The notes: generated by a model from the sequence alone, not told the origin. Positions 27,601-36,735 are shown, counted from the first letter of the stretch. The stretch is 64,000 nt of DNA from Streptomyces sp. SM10 (GCF_002910915.1 NZ_NEUF01000068.1:62001-126000), one strand, 5' to 3'. Numbers and translations are program-made.

Positions 27601-28293
27601 ATGCCCAGCGAGAGCCCTTCACGCCTTCCCGGTCAGCCGATCCGGAACCGGTCCCGTGTGCGTGTACGCATCGCCGCCGTCACCGCCTCCCTCGTCACCG
27701 CCGGCATCATCGTGAGCGCCGGCCCGGTCCAGGCCGCGCCCGCTCTGGCCGGATCAACCCCTCAGACCGGTGCGCTCCAGTGCCGGGGGAAGGGCGTCGA
27801 CCCCGGCGCCGCCGTCCGCTACCGGTCCGACATCCTGATCAAGGCACCGCTGCGCAGCATCTTCACACTGCAGACCGACGTGGAGCACTGGCCCACGTGG
27901 CAGGCGCCGGTCCTCTCCATGAAGCGCCTCGACCCCGGCCCCCTTCGGAAGGGGTCGCAGTTCCGGTGGACGACCCCGGCGCCCGCCACTCCCACGACCC
28001 CTGAATCCACCCTGGAGATCACCTCCACCATCAGGCAGTTGGAGAACGACTCCTGCATTCGGTGGACCGGGCCCGCGGTCGGTGACGGGCTGCGCATCGA
28101 CGAAGGTGTGCACGTGTGGACCTTCACCGAGGTCAGGGGCGGTGTGCGGGTACGTACCGAGGAGAGCTGGACCGGAGCCCAGGTCGAAGCGGACGTTCCC
28201 ACCGCGACGTCCCTGCTCGGCGCCGGACTGGACCAGTGGCTGCGCGAGCTGAAGGCGGCCGCGAAGGCAGGCGGCGACGGACCGTGCCGGTGA
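27601..28293 (+). CDS. Secreted SRPBCC (START-like) superfamily protein
   Basis: A 230-residue protein. GAGAGGAA precedes the ATG at 27601. Residues 1-45 include an arginine-rich head and a hydrophobic core ending PVQAAPA, a Sec signal or membrane anchor. The remainder shows SDILIKAPLRSIFTLQTDVEHWPTWQAPVLSMKRLDPG, the start of the SRPBCC helix-grip fold, then STLEITSTIRQLENDSCIRWTGP and VRTEESWTG. The family binds hydrophobic ligands in a deep cavity, for example polyketide cyclases. Its secretion is unusual. It lies between the MDR oxidoreductase and TetR genes on the same strand and may share their regulation. Confidence 0.82.
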   Translation: MPSESPSRLPGQPIRNRSRVRVRIAAVTASLVTAGIIVSAGPVQAAPALAGSTPQTGALQCRGKGVDPGAAVRYRSDILIKAPLRSIFTLQTDVEHWPTWQAPVLSMKRLDPGPLRKGSQFRWTTPAPATPTTPESTLEITSTIRQLENDSCIRWTGPAVGDGLRIDEGVHVWTFTEVRGGVRVRTEESWTGAQVEADVPTATSLLGAGLDQWLRELKAAAKAGGDGPCR

Positions 28294-28474
28294 CCGGTCG
28301 GGCTTCGACGTGCAGGCGGTCCAAAGCTCCGAGCGGCTGACCTGCGGACCGCGCGAGGGACGTCGGCTGTCGGGCTGAGCGCATGTGCGTGCCGGCGGCA
28401 CAACCGCGGCACGCACACCGCAGGAAGGGAAGTTGACCCCGAGGCACCATGCACGCGACAGATACAGCGGTAAA

Positions 28475-28488
28475 CTTCACGGCGTAAG
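28475..28488. promoter_or_regulatory. Candidate TetR autoregulatory operator
   Basis: CTTCACG-GCGTAAG is a 14-base inverted repeat with one mismatch pair. It overlaps the ribosome-binding site of the TetR gene (AAGGTGA) and shares the CGTAAG half-site with the palindrome before the MDR oxidoreductase. Confidence 0.5.
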
Positions 28489-28496
28489 GTGACAGT

Positions 28497-29159
28497 ATGG
28501 AGAACAACGCAGCAGCGGCCTCGGCGCCGTCCGGACCGACCCGCACGCGCAACCGTCGCGGCGAGGGCGGGCGCCTGCGGGACGACATCGTCGCCGCGGC
28601 GGTGGAGCTCCTCGACCAGACGGGCGACGAACGCGCCATCACCCTGCGGTCGGTCGCCCGCAGGGTCGGGATCGCCGCCCCGTCGATCTACCGGCACTTC
28701 CCGGACCAGCCGGCCATCATGCTCGCCGTCGTCCAGCGGGAGTTCGCCGATCTGGGAGACAGCCTGCGCTCCATGGTGGAGAAGGCGGGCAGCGACCCTC
28801 GGCGACGGCTGTACGCCGTGTGCACCGCGTACCTGGACTTCGCACAGCTCCATCCGCAGCGCTACCGCACGATGTTCGGCGGCCTCTGGATTCCGGATCT
28901 CGACAGCAGTTCCCTGACCGAGGCGGACATGGCCGCGCTCGGCGACGGAACCATGGAGATCCTCGTCGCCGCTCTCGCCGACTGTGCCGCCGCCGGACAG
29001 TGCGCCAGCACCGACCCGCCGGGTGACGCGGTCGCCCTGTGGCTGGGGCTGCACGGACTCGCGCATCAGCGTGCAGTGAGCCCTTCCTTTCCCTGGCCCG
29101 ACGGCATCGCCGACCGCATCATCGTCGCCTTGGCCCGCTTGAACGACGGCGACGTCTGA
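28497..29159 (+). CDS. TetR/AcrR family transcriptional regulator
   Basis: A 220-residue repressor. The N-terminal HTH spans about residues 27-75: RLRDDIVAAAVELLDQTG, then ITLRSVARRVGIAAPSIYRHFPDQPAIM, the classical TetR recognition helix. The C-terminal part (DFAQLHPQRYRTMFGG, VALWLGLHGLAHQRAVSP) is of the TetR_C_33-like type common in actinobacteria. AAGGTGA lies seven bases before the ATG. A short inverted repeat covering that site suggests autoregulation. Likely targets are itself, the SRPBCC gene and the MDR oxidoreductase upstream. The effector is unknown. Confidence 0.88.
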   Translation: MENNAAAASAPSGPTRTRNRRGEGGRLRDDIVAAAVELLDQTGDERAITLRSVARRVGIAAPSIYRHFPDQPAIMLAVVQREFADLGDSLRSMVEKAGSDPRRRLYAVCTAYLDFAQLHPQRYRTMFGGLWIPDLDSSSLTEADMAALGDGTMEILVAALADCAAAGQCASTDPPGDAVALWLGLHGLAHQRAVSPSFPWPDGIADRIIVALARLNDGDV

Positions 29160-29264
29160 CCCGCGGGCCGTGGGCAGGCAGCAGTTGTCGGTTTGGGGGC
29201 GGCCGATCCCTCGGAGCGTTCGGGTCGTCGGCCGTCCTCGGTCGTATCCCCCGGGCTCTCGGCT

Positions 29265-29520
29265 CCGGTTGATCTCGGAGTGGTCGACGCGCTCTCCGAT
29301 CGGGACCGTGCGCATGACGGTGTTCCTCAGGATCGCGTCGGTGCGCTCGCAGACGTGGTTGTGACCGTTGATGACCAGGTCCGCCTGGTGCTTCTCGGAC
29401 GGCGGGACCCAGGCGTCACGCACACCGCCGTCCGAGGCGTGCGCGTTGGTCGTGGAGAGCGCGCAGTGGTGGGAGGACACCACGACGAAGTCGATGTCGT
29501 GACGCGCGTCGGAAGCCGGA
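29265..29520 (-). pseudogene. C-terminal remnant of a metallophosphoesterase
   Basis: On the minus strand the frame reads DIDFVVVSSHHCALSTTNAHASDGGVRDAW, then EKHQADLVINGHNHVCERTDAI and TVPIGERVDH. SSHHC and GHNHxxER are the third and fourth metal-binding motifs of purple-acid-phosphatase-like calcineurin phosphoesterases. The N-terminal half (GDxxY, GNHE motifs) is absent: upstream DNA is the 3' end of the alcohol dehydrogenase gene. The fragment loses its frame at the other end near 29265. It is a leftover of a deletion. Confidence 0.7.
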
Positions 29521-29522
29521 CG

Positions 29523-30548
29523 TCACCCGTTGGTGAGAACCATGCGGAAGCGAGCGGCGCCCGAGAGCATCTTGCGGTACGCCTCACCGACCTCGGTCAG
29601 GGGCACGGTCTCCACTGTGGGGCGGATGCCGTGAAGGGCACTGAAGTCCAAGGTGTCCTGGACGTCCTGTGCCGTGCCGGACGGGTGGCCGCGTACGCTC
29701 CTGCCCGGCAGAATCAGCTGGAGCGGGCTGATTCCCAGAGGTTCGGGCGAGACTCCGATGACCACGAGTTCGCCCCGGTGCGTCAGCCCGTCGACGGTTG
29801 CGGTGATGGCCTCGGAGTTACCGGCGGTGGCCAGCACCACCTTGGCACCGCCCAGGGCCCGCAGCGCGTCCGCGACCGAGGTCGCCGCCGTGCTGTCGAT
29901 GTAGTGGTGTGCCCCGAACCCTTCGGCCAGAGCGGCCTTTTCGGGCCCCCTCGCGATGGCCACCGTCTCGAATCCCATGGCCACCGCGAACTGCACACCG
30001 AGGTGCCCCAGACCGCCGAGTCCCACCACGGCCACCCGGTCGCCCGGCATGGCGGAACTGCGCCGCAGTCCGTTGTAGGTCGTGACCCCCGCGCAGGCCA
30101 TGGGTCCCGCATCAGCCGCCGAGAAAGCCCCGGGGATCCGCGCCAGCGCGTCGACCGGCGCGAGCATCGTCTCGGCGAAACCCCCGTCGTATGCCCAGCC
30201 GGGGACCTTGAGGTTCTCGCAGACGATGAAGTCGCCCTGTCTGCACGCGGTGCAGTGTCGGCAACTACCCCCGAACCAGCCCACCGTCACGCGGTCCCCC
30301 ACGCTCCAGCCGGCGTTCGCGGCCCCCTCGCCCAGCTCCGCGACACGCCCGGCGACCTCGTGCCCCGGAACAAGTGGGAACCGCACTCCGGGCAGCCCCC
30401 CGCTGACGAAGGAGTCGTCGCTGTGACAGATCCCGCAGGCTTCGACCGACAGACGTACGTGATCAGGCCCTGGTTCGGTCGTTCGGCGCTCGACTATCTC
30501 GAATGATCCGTTCGCGGTAGCGACCTGCGCGGCTCGGTAGGTGCCCAT
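29523..30548 (-). CDS. Zinc-dependent alcohol dehydrogenase
   Basis: A 341-residue medium-chain dehydrogenase of the AdhP/AdhT type. The catalytic zinc site is visible as CGICHSDD and GHEVAG, with C(x2)C(x2)C(x7)C in CRHCTACRQGDFIVC for the structural zinc. The Rossmann motif is VVGLGGLGHLGVQFA. Substrate binding GWFGGSCRHC is typical of enzymes oxidising ethanol, benzyl alcohol or related compounds with NAD+. The ATG at 30548 has GGAGA at a good distance. It abuts a phosphoesterase remnant at its 3' end, so its original downstream neighbours are lost. Confidence 0.92.
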   Translation of the reverse strand: MGTYRAAQVATANGSFEIVERRTTEPGPDHVRLSVEACGICHSDDSFVSGGLPGVRFPLVPGHEVAGRVAELGEGAANAGWSVGDRVTVGWFGGSCRHCTACRQGDFIVCENLKVPGWAYDGGFAETMLAPVDALARIPGAFSAADAGPMACAGVTTYNGLRRSSAMPGDRVAVVGLGGLGHLGVQFAVAMGFETVAIARGPEKAALAEGFGAHHYIDSTAATSVADALRALGGAKVVLATAGNSEAITATVDGLTHRGELVVIGVSPEPLGISPLQLILPGRSVRGHPSGTAQDVQDTLDFSALHGIRPTVETVPLTEVGEAYRKMLSGAARFRMVLTNG

Positions 30549-30825
30549 AGGTGTCTCCGTGATCAGGAAAGGGAGGCGCCGGTGTGGCGGACAGCCATAC
30601 CGGCGGAGCCGTACGAGGACTCGCCTCGGGGCTCAGGCTCCAGCTGTCGGGCGCCGTCCCGGGGGGGCGCGGGTACTCGTGGCCCGGCGCTCACGCTCTC
30701 CCGCGGTCCGTCGCTTGACCGTTCCATCCCACCACTGCCTGCTCGGCCCGGCAACAGATGGGCGGTGAAAGCGCCCCCTGTCGTCCCGTCTGCGTCGAGG
30801 TGACGGAGCACCGCCCGTGCACGGC

Positions 30826-31428
30826 TCAGTAGCCCCGCCAGACGTTGTCGAAGGCCGCGCCTTCGATCGATCGGCGTTGCCGTTCGGCGGCCAGCTGTGT
30901 GATGGCGTGATGGACTCCGGTCAGCACCGCGCCCTGATCGTCCTCCAGGCCGGCGAGCGTGTCGTCCGACACCTCCCCGATGCCGGCCGCCGCCGCGAGG
31001 ACGGCGAGGACGGGTTCCCCGGCGGTCCAGCGGTCGTTCGCGCGGTGCAGCGCGGCGGTGTCGGTCCCCGCCGGCCGATCCTTTCGGAAGGGATGGCGGT
31101 GGGACCGCGCCGGTGCAGCGAGTCCCGCTGCCTCGAGGGCACGTCGATAGCGATCGGCCAGCTCCGGGCCCCGGCGCCACAGCCAGTCCTCCACGGTCTC
31201 GTAAGGAGGCCGCCCGCTGAGGGCCGATGCGGCATCGAGCAGCAGAGCGTCCTCGGTGCGCGGCGCCGCGCCGGGCACGAGCCGGTCGCCGTCGAGAGCC
31301 ACGGCCCGGACATCCATGAGGTCGATCAGTTCCGCACCCGCCAGCGCGAGCGAGAGGTCGCCCCTCTCCAGGCTCGGGTCGGCGTCCGGAGCGGCGGCGA
31401 TGATCGAGAGGTCCTGGGCTGTGGTCAT
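30826..31428 (-). CDS. GPP34 (GOLPH3/VPS74-like) family phosphoprotein
   Basis: A 200-residue protein from the ATG at 31428 (TGGAG upstream). It starts MTTAQDLSIIAAAPDADPSLERGDLSLALAGAELIDL, the diagnostic N-terminus of actinobacterial GPP34 proteins, and continues with the helical repeats LLLDAASALSGRPPYETVEDWLWRRG, PVLAVLAAAAGIGEVSD and GVHHAITQLAAERQRRSIEGAAFDNVWRG. Eukaryotic relatives bind phosphatidylinositol-4-phosphate on Golgi membranes; in Streptomyces the role is unknown and many copies exist. The stand-alone location gives no functional hint. Confidence 0.85.
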   Translation of the reverse strand: MTTAQDLSIIAAAPDADPSLERGDLSLALAGAELIDLMDVRAVALDGDRLVPGAAPRTEDALLLDAASALSGRPPYETVEDWLWRRGPELADRYRRALEAAGLAAPARSHRHPFRKDRPAGTDTAALHRANDRWTAGEPVLAVLAAAAGIGEVSDDTLAGLEDDQGAVLTGVHHAITQLAAERQRRSIEGAAFDNVWRGY

Positions 31429-31931
31429 GTCGACTCCAGGTGGGCGGGTACGGCGATGGTCCGGAACGGCACGGGTGTGCGTCTCGCGGCGTGGTCCCGA
31501 GGCGTCCCCGGCTCCCCGGCTCCCCGGCTCCCCGGACCACGATAGGCGCAGACCTGCCCGTGGTTCGCTCGAACACGTACACGGCGCCTCCGATGCCGCA
31601 TGGGGTGAAGTCCCCGGCTGACCGTCTGTGCATGCACACGTCCCGGGACGTTCGGAGGCAGACGGTGCGACGGGCCGTCGCGAGCGGCGCCCACCGATGC
31701 GGGCGGGTGCCACTCCACGGGCAGCCGGGAGGAGCCCAGGGCCACCGCCGGCAGCTTCGAACCACTCCCACCGTGAGCGTTCGGTCGGGGCCGAAGGGAC
31801 GTGACGGGGACGTCCCGCCACGCAGCTGTCCTACGAGTTGCTCGTCAACCGGATCCGGCTCCCGGTGCCGATTCGGCCCGGCCGGGGTGTTTCCCGTCCG
31901 GCCGGACCGGCGACCGTCCAGAGTACTCCGT
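31429..31931. other. 503-base divergent intergenic region
   Basis: Between the GPP34 and DUF1838 genes. It contains an eight-base tandem repeat (listed separately) but no supported gene. Confidence 0.45.
31511..31536. repeat. Tandem GGCTCCCC, three copies
   Basis: Three perfect copies of an eight-base unit plus two flanking bases of a fourth. Being eight bases long it would shift any reading frame and lies outside genes. Confidence 0.9.
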
Positions 31932-32690
31932 ATGACGACACCCGCAGAGCTGCTCCGCTCCTTCGCCCGTACCCGTGCCTCGCTCGGCGGCGAGGAGGTC
32001 ACGTACTGGTGGTCCGGTGATGTCTACTCCTGGGCTCCCGACGAGCCCTATCAGCGCGCCTTCGGTTTCGAAGGGCTCAACGTCTCCCGTCTGGTGCAGG
32101 ACGCCGAAGCCGGACCGGGCGGCTACCGACTGCTCACGCGCGAGGCCGCCTTCTACCTGGACCCCACCACGCGCGACATCCTGGAGAGCTGGCAGGACCT
32201 GCCGGTGGTGCACGTCTGGAACGACCCGGCGAACCAGACGTGGCGCCCCTTCCCGATCCCGACGACGGAGCTCGGCGGTCAGATCTGCTTCAGCATGGAG
32301 ATCCCCCTCGCCTATCCCTCGCCGCTGCCCGTGGCCCAGTACCCCGCCCACTCGGCGGGCGACACGTACAAGGCCCTGGAGCTCTTCCAGTTCTTCGCCG
32401 ACCGCGCCGACCTGGCCGGGCCGGATCCCAGCGTCCCCGCGACCATGTCGTGGTCCCGTATGTCCCCGTGGCTCCCGTGGATGGCACGCGGGCAGCGTCC
32501 CGGCGGTCTGACCTTCCACTGCAGGGGCCGCAAGCTCGGCTCCTACGCCGAGGTCCCCGAGCGCACCCGCGCCTACATCGCCGGCCACCACCCGGAGTTC
32601 GCCCACGCACCGGACGAGTGGAGCGAGCCGAACGAGACCAGCTGGACGTACTTCCGGAAGCTCAATCCGCCGACGGCAAGCGGCCGGTAG
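31932..32690 (+). CDS. DUF1838 family protein
   Basis: A 252-residue cytoplasmic protein. It shows GGEEVTYWWSGDVYSW, AAFYLDPTTRDILESWQDLPVVHVWNDPANQTWRPF, SWSRMSPWLPWMARGQRPGGLTFHCRGRKL, the three conserved blocks of DUF1838. The family is widespread in actinobacteria and proteobacteria and has no proven activity; conserved Trp, His and Arg residues suggest a small-molecule pocket. There is no clear ribosome-binding site before the ATG at 31932, so it may be translated from a leaderless transcript. No operon partner. Confidence 0.8.
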   Translation: MTTPAELLRSFARTRASLGGEEVTYWWSGDVYSWAPDEPYQRAFGFEGLNVSRLVQDAEAGPGGYRLLTREAAFYLDPTTRDILESWQDLPVVHVWNDPANQTWRPFPIPTTELGGQICFSMEIPLAYPSPLPVAQYPAHSAGDTYKALELFQFFADRADLAGPDPSVPATMSWSRMSPWLPWMARGQRPGGLTFHCRGRKLGSYAEVPERTRAYIAGHHPEFAHAPDEWSEPNETSWTYFRKLNPPTASGR

Positions 32691-32868
32691 CGGCTCTCCG
32701 CCATCGGGAGATCGTGGCATTGATCAGGACACCGGGTCGACGGCGCTGCCGATGCCTGCGGCTCCGCGCCCCGGCGCCTTCCCGCGGCAGGGCCGGCGCA
32801 TCCGTCGACCCGGACGAGAGTCCGTCGCTCACCCGACTCGGCTCCTGCTCAGGGCCGTTCGCCTCCGG

Positions 32869-33777
32869 TCAGCGCGGCTCCCGGATGCCGTCGATGATCC
32901 GGGTCCAGTTGTCGCCGCCGTGTCCGTCCTTGATCGCGTGTCGGTAGTGGGCCTGCACGGCCAGGGGGAGTGCGAGATCCAGGCCGAGGGCCGTGCTGGT
33001 CTCGACGATGTGGTCGGCCGTCGCACCCATCATGGTGACGGTGCTCAGGTCGCCGGGATGTTCGCCGGCGTCGAGGGCGACGCCGGGGTTCTCCTCACCG
33101 GCCCTCATGATGTCGCCGATGGAGTCGGCGGCGGAGAGCAGCTCGGGCAGTGCTTGCCTGGCCGTGATTCCCGCGGTGCCCAGCATCGCCGTGGCGTGCA
33201 TCAACGCCGACAGCGTGGTGAGGAAGACCGCGAGCTGGGCCTGGTACATCATCTGGGCGAGACCGGGGTCCTCCCCCAGGTGCCTGGGAGTTCCGAGCAG
33301 TGCCAACGTCGCCAGATGGATCTCCGAGGCCTTGTGGCGTCCGCTGTAGTAGACATACGCGGCCTCCGTGCCGACCATCGGCGCGGGGGTCATGACACCT
33401 CCGGTGAGGAAGCCGGCGTGGTGGGTCTCCGCCCAGGTCGCCGCCTCGCGTGTGCGATCGGGAGTGTCGGAGCTCAGGTTGACCAGCGTCCGCCCTGCGA
33501 GTGATGCGGTGGCGCCGTCGAGGACGTCGTACATGGCCTGGTAGTCGGTGAGGCTGAGGATCACGAGGTCACTCGCTTCCACCGCCTCTCGGGGTGTCCC
33601 CGCGAGTGTCGCTCCGTCGGTGACGACGCCGTCGGCCCGAGCGGCGGTGCGGTTCCAGACGGTGACCGGATGGCCGGCCGCGAGGAGGGTGCGTGTCATC
33701 GCCTGGCCCATCGGGCCAAGGCCGATCACGGTGACAGGACTGTTCTGACGGGTGGTGAGGTTCGGTTGTTCGTTCAC
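32869..33777 (-). CDS. NAD(P)-dependent oxidoreductase, imine reductase/6PGDH-like
   Basis: A 302-residue enzyme of the 3-hydroxyisobutyrate dehydrogenase superfamily. The nucleotide-binding motif is VIGLGPMGQAM at about 17-27, followed by PVTVWNRTAARAD, a signature for NADPH. EASDLVILSLTDY and LVNLSSDTPDRTREAA follow; the C-terminal helical domain has LTTLSALMHATAML and VETSTALGLDLALP, typical of imine reductases, where the usual catalytic Lys of dehydrogenases is absent. The GTG at 33777 has GGAGAG upstream. It is transcribed divergently from an HxlR regulator, a standard inducible arrangement. Confidence 0.88.
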   Translation of the reverse strand: MNEQPNLTTRQNSPVTVIGLGPMGQAMTRTLLAAGHPVTVWNRTAARADGVVTDGATLAGTPREAVEASDLVILSLTDYQAMYDVLDGATASLAGRTLVNLSSDTPDRTREAATWAETHHAGFLTGGVMTPAPMVGTEAAYVYYSGRHKASEIHLATLALLGTPRHLGEDPGLAQMMYQAQLAVFLTTLSALMHATAMLGTAGITARQALPELLSAADSIGDIMRAGEENPGVALDAGEHPGDLSTVTMMGATADHIVETSTALGLDLALPLAVQAHYRHAIKDGHGGDNWTRIIDGIREPR

Positions 33778-33810
33778 CTCTCCATGGTCGGAGAGGGCCG
33801 CTAGTCTCGG

Positions 33811-33850
33811 AAGTACCCACTATTTCCTGCGGTACTTACCTTTTAGTAAG
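33811..33850. promoter_or_regulatory. Paired inverted repeats between oxidoreductase and HxlR genes
   Basis: AAGTACC (33811-33817) pairs with GGTACTT (33831-33837) across 13 bases; CTTAC (33835-33839) pairs with GTAAG (33846-33850). TACT/AGTA half-sites of this sort are typical of HxlR-family operators. Confidence 0.65.
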
Positions 33851-33860
33851 GGGCTTCGTG

Positions 33861-34229
33861 ATGGCCAAGGCGCCGAGACGCGGGCCGTACATCTGCGGGA
33901 TCGACGCCGCGCTCGACGTGGTGAGCGGCAAGTGGAAGGGGTTGATCCTCTGGGAGCTCGACGCACACCGCGTACGCCGCTTCGCCGAGCTCCGTCGCGG
34001 TCTTCCGGGCGTGAGCGAGAAGATGCTGACGCAGCACCTGCGCGAGATGGAGGCGGACGGTCTCGTGCACCGGCAGGTCCACGTCGAGGTGCCACCGCGC
34101 GTGGAGTACTCACTGACCGAGCACGGGCGCACACTCAATCAGGCCCTCGGGCCGCTCGGCGCCTGGGGGGTCGCACGGATGAGTCGCGAAGGCCACGAGG
34201 CCGTTGACATGGAGACCTCACTCGGCTGA
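33861..34229 (+). CDS. HxlR family transcriptional regulator
   Basis: A 122-residue winged-helix protein. MAKAPRRGPYICGIDAALDVVSGKWKGLILWELDAHRVRRFAELRR is the HxlR hallmark, with Cys13 in the position used by redox- or electrophile-sensing members, then LPGVSEKMLTQHLREMEADGLVHR (recognition helix) and PPRVEYSLTEHGRTL (wing). AGGGG precedes the start; a GTG at 33858 is an alternative. It probably represses the divergent imine-reductase-like gene and itself through the palindromes in between, and may sense a reactive electrophile. Confidence 0.9.
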   Translation: MAKAPRRGPYICGIDAALDVVSGKWKGLILWELDAHRVRRFAELRRGLPGVSEKMLTQHLREMEADGLVHRQVHVEVPPRVEYSLTEHGRTLNQALGPLGAWGVARMSREGHEAVDMETSLG

Positions 34230-34567
34230 GCATCGCTGACCTGGCCGGGTCGTGAGCGCGGTGCCGGCCGTCCCTCCTCGGACAGCGGCAGGTCGCCCCT
34301 CAGACCGGCCGCTGTGCATCCGGAGACCGTCCTGCCTGCCGATGCCGTACGCCGTGGCCGGAGCCGGTGCGGGCACCAGGTCCTTCCCCGTGCGAAACGT
34401 CGCCGGTGCCGTTGATGGCGCCGTCGGGCGACCTGATGTGCCGTCCGTACCTCACCTCGTACGCCGATCGCCTCGTCCGGCGCGGGCGGGTCGTCGACAG
34501 GCACCGCGGTGCCCTGGGCCACGTCATCCGGGCGGCGACGTGAGAGTCGCGGGAGCCTCGCCGGCGG
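34230..34567. other. 338-base gap with a possible short coding remnant
   Basis: The plus frame ending at about 34543 reads GDLMCRPYLTSYADRLVRRGRVVDRHRGALGHV, which looks protein-like, but no start or family was recognised. Confidence 0.3.
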
Positions 34568-35659
34568 TCAGTGACGCGGCGCCGGGTACGAGGTGGGCAG
34601 AGGCAGGCCGCGGGCGGCCATGATGGCCCGCACCCGGTCGGGGTAGTCGGTGATGATCCCGTCGATCCCCAGGTCCATGAGCGCCTCGATGGTGTCGGGG
34701 TCGTCGCAGGTCCAGGGGATGACCTTCAGCCCACGGCGGTGAGCGTCGCGGATCATCTTCCTGTCGGGGTAGAACCGGAAGTGCGGGTCCACGACTGTTC
34801 CGTTCTGCGGGAATCCGTAGTTCGGGGACAGGGCGGTCACACCGGGAACGGCATCGGCTGCCCTGACGAAGTCTCCGTCGTAGTCGTCGACGTCGATACC
34901 GCCGAGCCAGGGAGAGGCTCCGTCCTTCCCCACCTGGAGGAAGTCGTAGTTGGTCAGTGCCACCAGGGGGTACGTCGGCGCCAGCTTGTGCATCGCCTTC
35001 AGCGCCCCCCAGTCGAAGGACTGGACGGAGACCTGCTTCTCGATCCCGGAGCGGTGGATCTCCTCGAAGACGCGAGTGACGAACAGCTGCCTCGGCGCGG
35101 TCTGTTCGGGCGCTCCCGCCTCCACCTTCGTCTCGATGTTCAGCGTGACCCGCTTGGCTCCGTACTCTCGCACCAGGTCGAGGACGTCCCGGAGCTCGAC
35201 CATCCGGAAGCCCTTGATCTGCTCCTGCTCCGGGTAGCCGGGCAGTTGCTGGTAACCGCAGTCCATGGTCTTGATCTGCGCGAGCGTCAGGTCCTTGACG
35301 TACTTCCCGACGTACGGATACGTGGGGTCGTCCGGCGTCAGCGGGCCGGTGTCCTCGCACTTCTGCGCACTGACCTGCCGGTCGTGGTTGACGACGACTT
35401 TCCTGTCCTTGGTGATCTGGGTGTCCAGCTCCAGAGTGGTGACACCCAGGCGGAGCGCCTTGGCGAAGCCTTCGAGGGACTCCTCCGTGGTCAGTCCGAG
35501 ACCTCCGCGGTGAGCCTGGAGGTCGAACGCGGACCGGCCGACCGGCCGGTGCCCGTGCCCGTGCCCGTGCCCGTGGGGAGCCGTGGCCGCCTGCGCGGTC
35601 GCGGGGACGACGAGCGCGGGAAGAAGGGCCAGGACGGCGACTGTGTGCCTCAGGGACAT
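34568..35659 (-). CDS. Secreted glycerophosphodiester phosphodiesterase
   Basis: A 363-residue exported enzyme that releases sn-glycerol 3-phosphate from glycerophosphodiesters. GAGG precedes the ATG at 35659. Residues 1-25 are a signal peptide (VAVLALLPALVVPATAQA). A His/Gly-rich linker (HGHGHGHGHR) follows, produced by a GTGCCC repeat, and may bind metal. The GDPD barrel shows DLQAHRGG (catalytic His), TTLELDTQITKDRKVVVNHDRQ (metal-binding Glu/Asp and second His), LNIETK, VSVQSFDW and IPWTCDDPDTIEALMDLGIDGIITDYPDRV. All expected catalytic residues are present. It stands alone. Confidence 0.93.
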   Translation of the reverse strand: MSLRHTVAVLALLPALVVPATAQAATAPHGHGHGHGHRPVGRSAFDLQAHRGGLGLTTEESLEGFAKALRLGVTTLELDTQITKDRKVVVNHDRQVSAQKCEDTGPLTPDDPTYPYVGKYVKDLTLAQIKTMDCGYQQLPGYPEQEQIKGFRMVELRDVLDLVREYGAKRVTLNIETKVEAGAPEQTAPRQLFVTRVFEEIHRSGIEKQVSVQSFDWGALKAMHKLAPTYPLVALTNYDFLQVGKDGASPWLGGIDVDDYDGDFVRAADAVPGVTALSPNYGFPQNGTVVDPHFRFYPDRKMIRDAHRRGLKVIPWTCDDPDTIEALMDLGIDGIITDYPDRVRAIMAARGLPLPTSYPAPRH

Positions 35660-36031
35660 GCGTGCCTCGTCTGTTGCATCGGGCTGGACGCCGGGAAGCC
35701 AATCCGGTGGATCCGGCTCACACGGGGACCGCAGGTGAGGAGACCGTGAATCTCCGCGGAACGGTCGCTCGCGGAGGGGCCGCCGGACCACTCCCGGTCG
35801 CCTGGTGCTCCGGTTGCGGCTCCGGCCCCGGCGAGCCGTGCCGAGAACATGCCCTGCGATGCCGCCGCTCACGCAGCCGGGCCTCGGCCGCTGCATCCGT
35901 GGCGGTTCCGGCGCGTCGGCTCACCGGCCGCGGCGCCGAGCCGGGGCTCACCGGCAGGAGTGAGGGGCGTCGGCTCTGCCGGGCCGGACCTGCTCGGCCG
36001 CCCGGGCGGCCCGGATGGTACGAAGACCGGT

Positions 36032-36628
36032 GTGAACGAAGAGACCCGTCCCGCGACCGTTCGTGTGTTCATCGCCCTCGCCCCGCCCGACCACGCGAAG
36101 GAAGAACTCGCCCGGGCGCTGCGCCCCGCGTACGACACGCACCCCCGGATGCGGTGGAACCGCATCGAGGACTGGCACATCACTCTGGCGTTCCTCGGGG
36201 AGCTGCCCGCCGCCACCGTCCCGCTCCTGCGTCCGCCTCTCGCCGGACTCGCAAAGGCCCATCGGCCGCTGTGCCTGGGCCTTCACGGCGGCGGGATCTT
36301 CGACGACCGGGTGCTGTGGAGCGGGATCGAGGGGGACCTCGACGGGCTGCACACGCTCGCGGCCGACGTACGGGGCGTGGTCAGGGGGTGCGGTGTCACC
36401 TTCGAGGAGCGGCCCCTGCGTCCCCACCTGACGCTGGCCCGCGCCCGCCGGGGCGACCGTTCCTCGGCCACGGAGATCGTCGCGGGGTTCGCCGGGTTCA
36501 CCGGTGTCCGATGGCCTGCTGAACGTCTGCACCTGGTCGGGAGCAACGTCGGCCGCAGCAGCGGGCCGATCCACTACCGCGACATCGAGTCCTGGCCCCT
36601 CGGCGACGGCAAGGTGACTGCCCCGTAG
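36032..36628 (+). CDS. thpR: RNA 2',3'-cyclic phosphodiesterase (2'-5' RNA ligase family)
   Basis: A 198-residue protein of the 2H phosphoesterase superfamily. Its two catalytic His motifs are HITLAFLG (about residues 48-55) and HLTLARAR (about 130-137). The N-terminus RVFIALAPPDHAKEELARAL and the C-terminal ERLHLVGSNVGRSSGPIHYRDIESWPL are typical of bacterial ThpR. It hydrolyses 2',3'-cyclic phosphates at RNA ends and may act in RNA repair. The GTG start at 36032 was chosen because coding resemblance begins there; there is no strong Shine-Dalgarno. Confidence 0.9.
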   Translation: MNEETRPATVRVFIALAPPDHAKEELARALRPAYDTHPRMRWNRIEDWHITLAFLGELPAATVPLLRPPLAGLAKAHRPLCLGLHGGGIFDDRVLWSGIEGDLDGLHTLAADVRGVVRGCGVTFEERPLRPHLTLARARRGDRSSATEIVAGFAGFTGVRWPAERLHLVGSNVGRSSGPIHYRDIESWPLGDGKVTAP

Positions 36629-36735
36629 ACGGACCCGTCCCGTGGACCGGACCCCGTTGAGCAGCCACACATCCGCCGGGGCGGGAATCCGGCTTCTCAG
36701 GCACCCCGGCGGGAGGGCGGACGGTCTCGGCGGAG

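Noticed and set aside
25885..28293. 802-residue ORF as one protein
   Set aside because: It crosses the MDR gene in another frame and only its last 230 codons are the SRPBCC gene.
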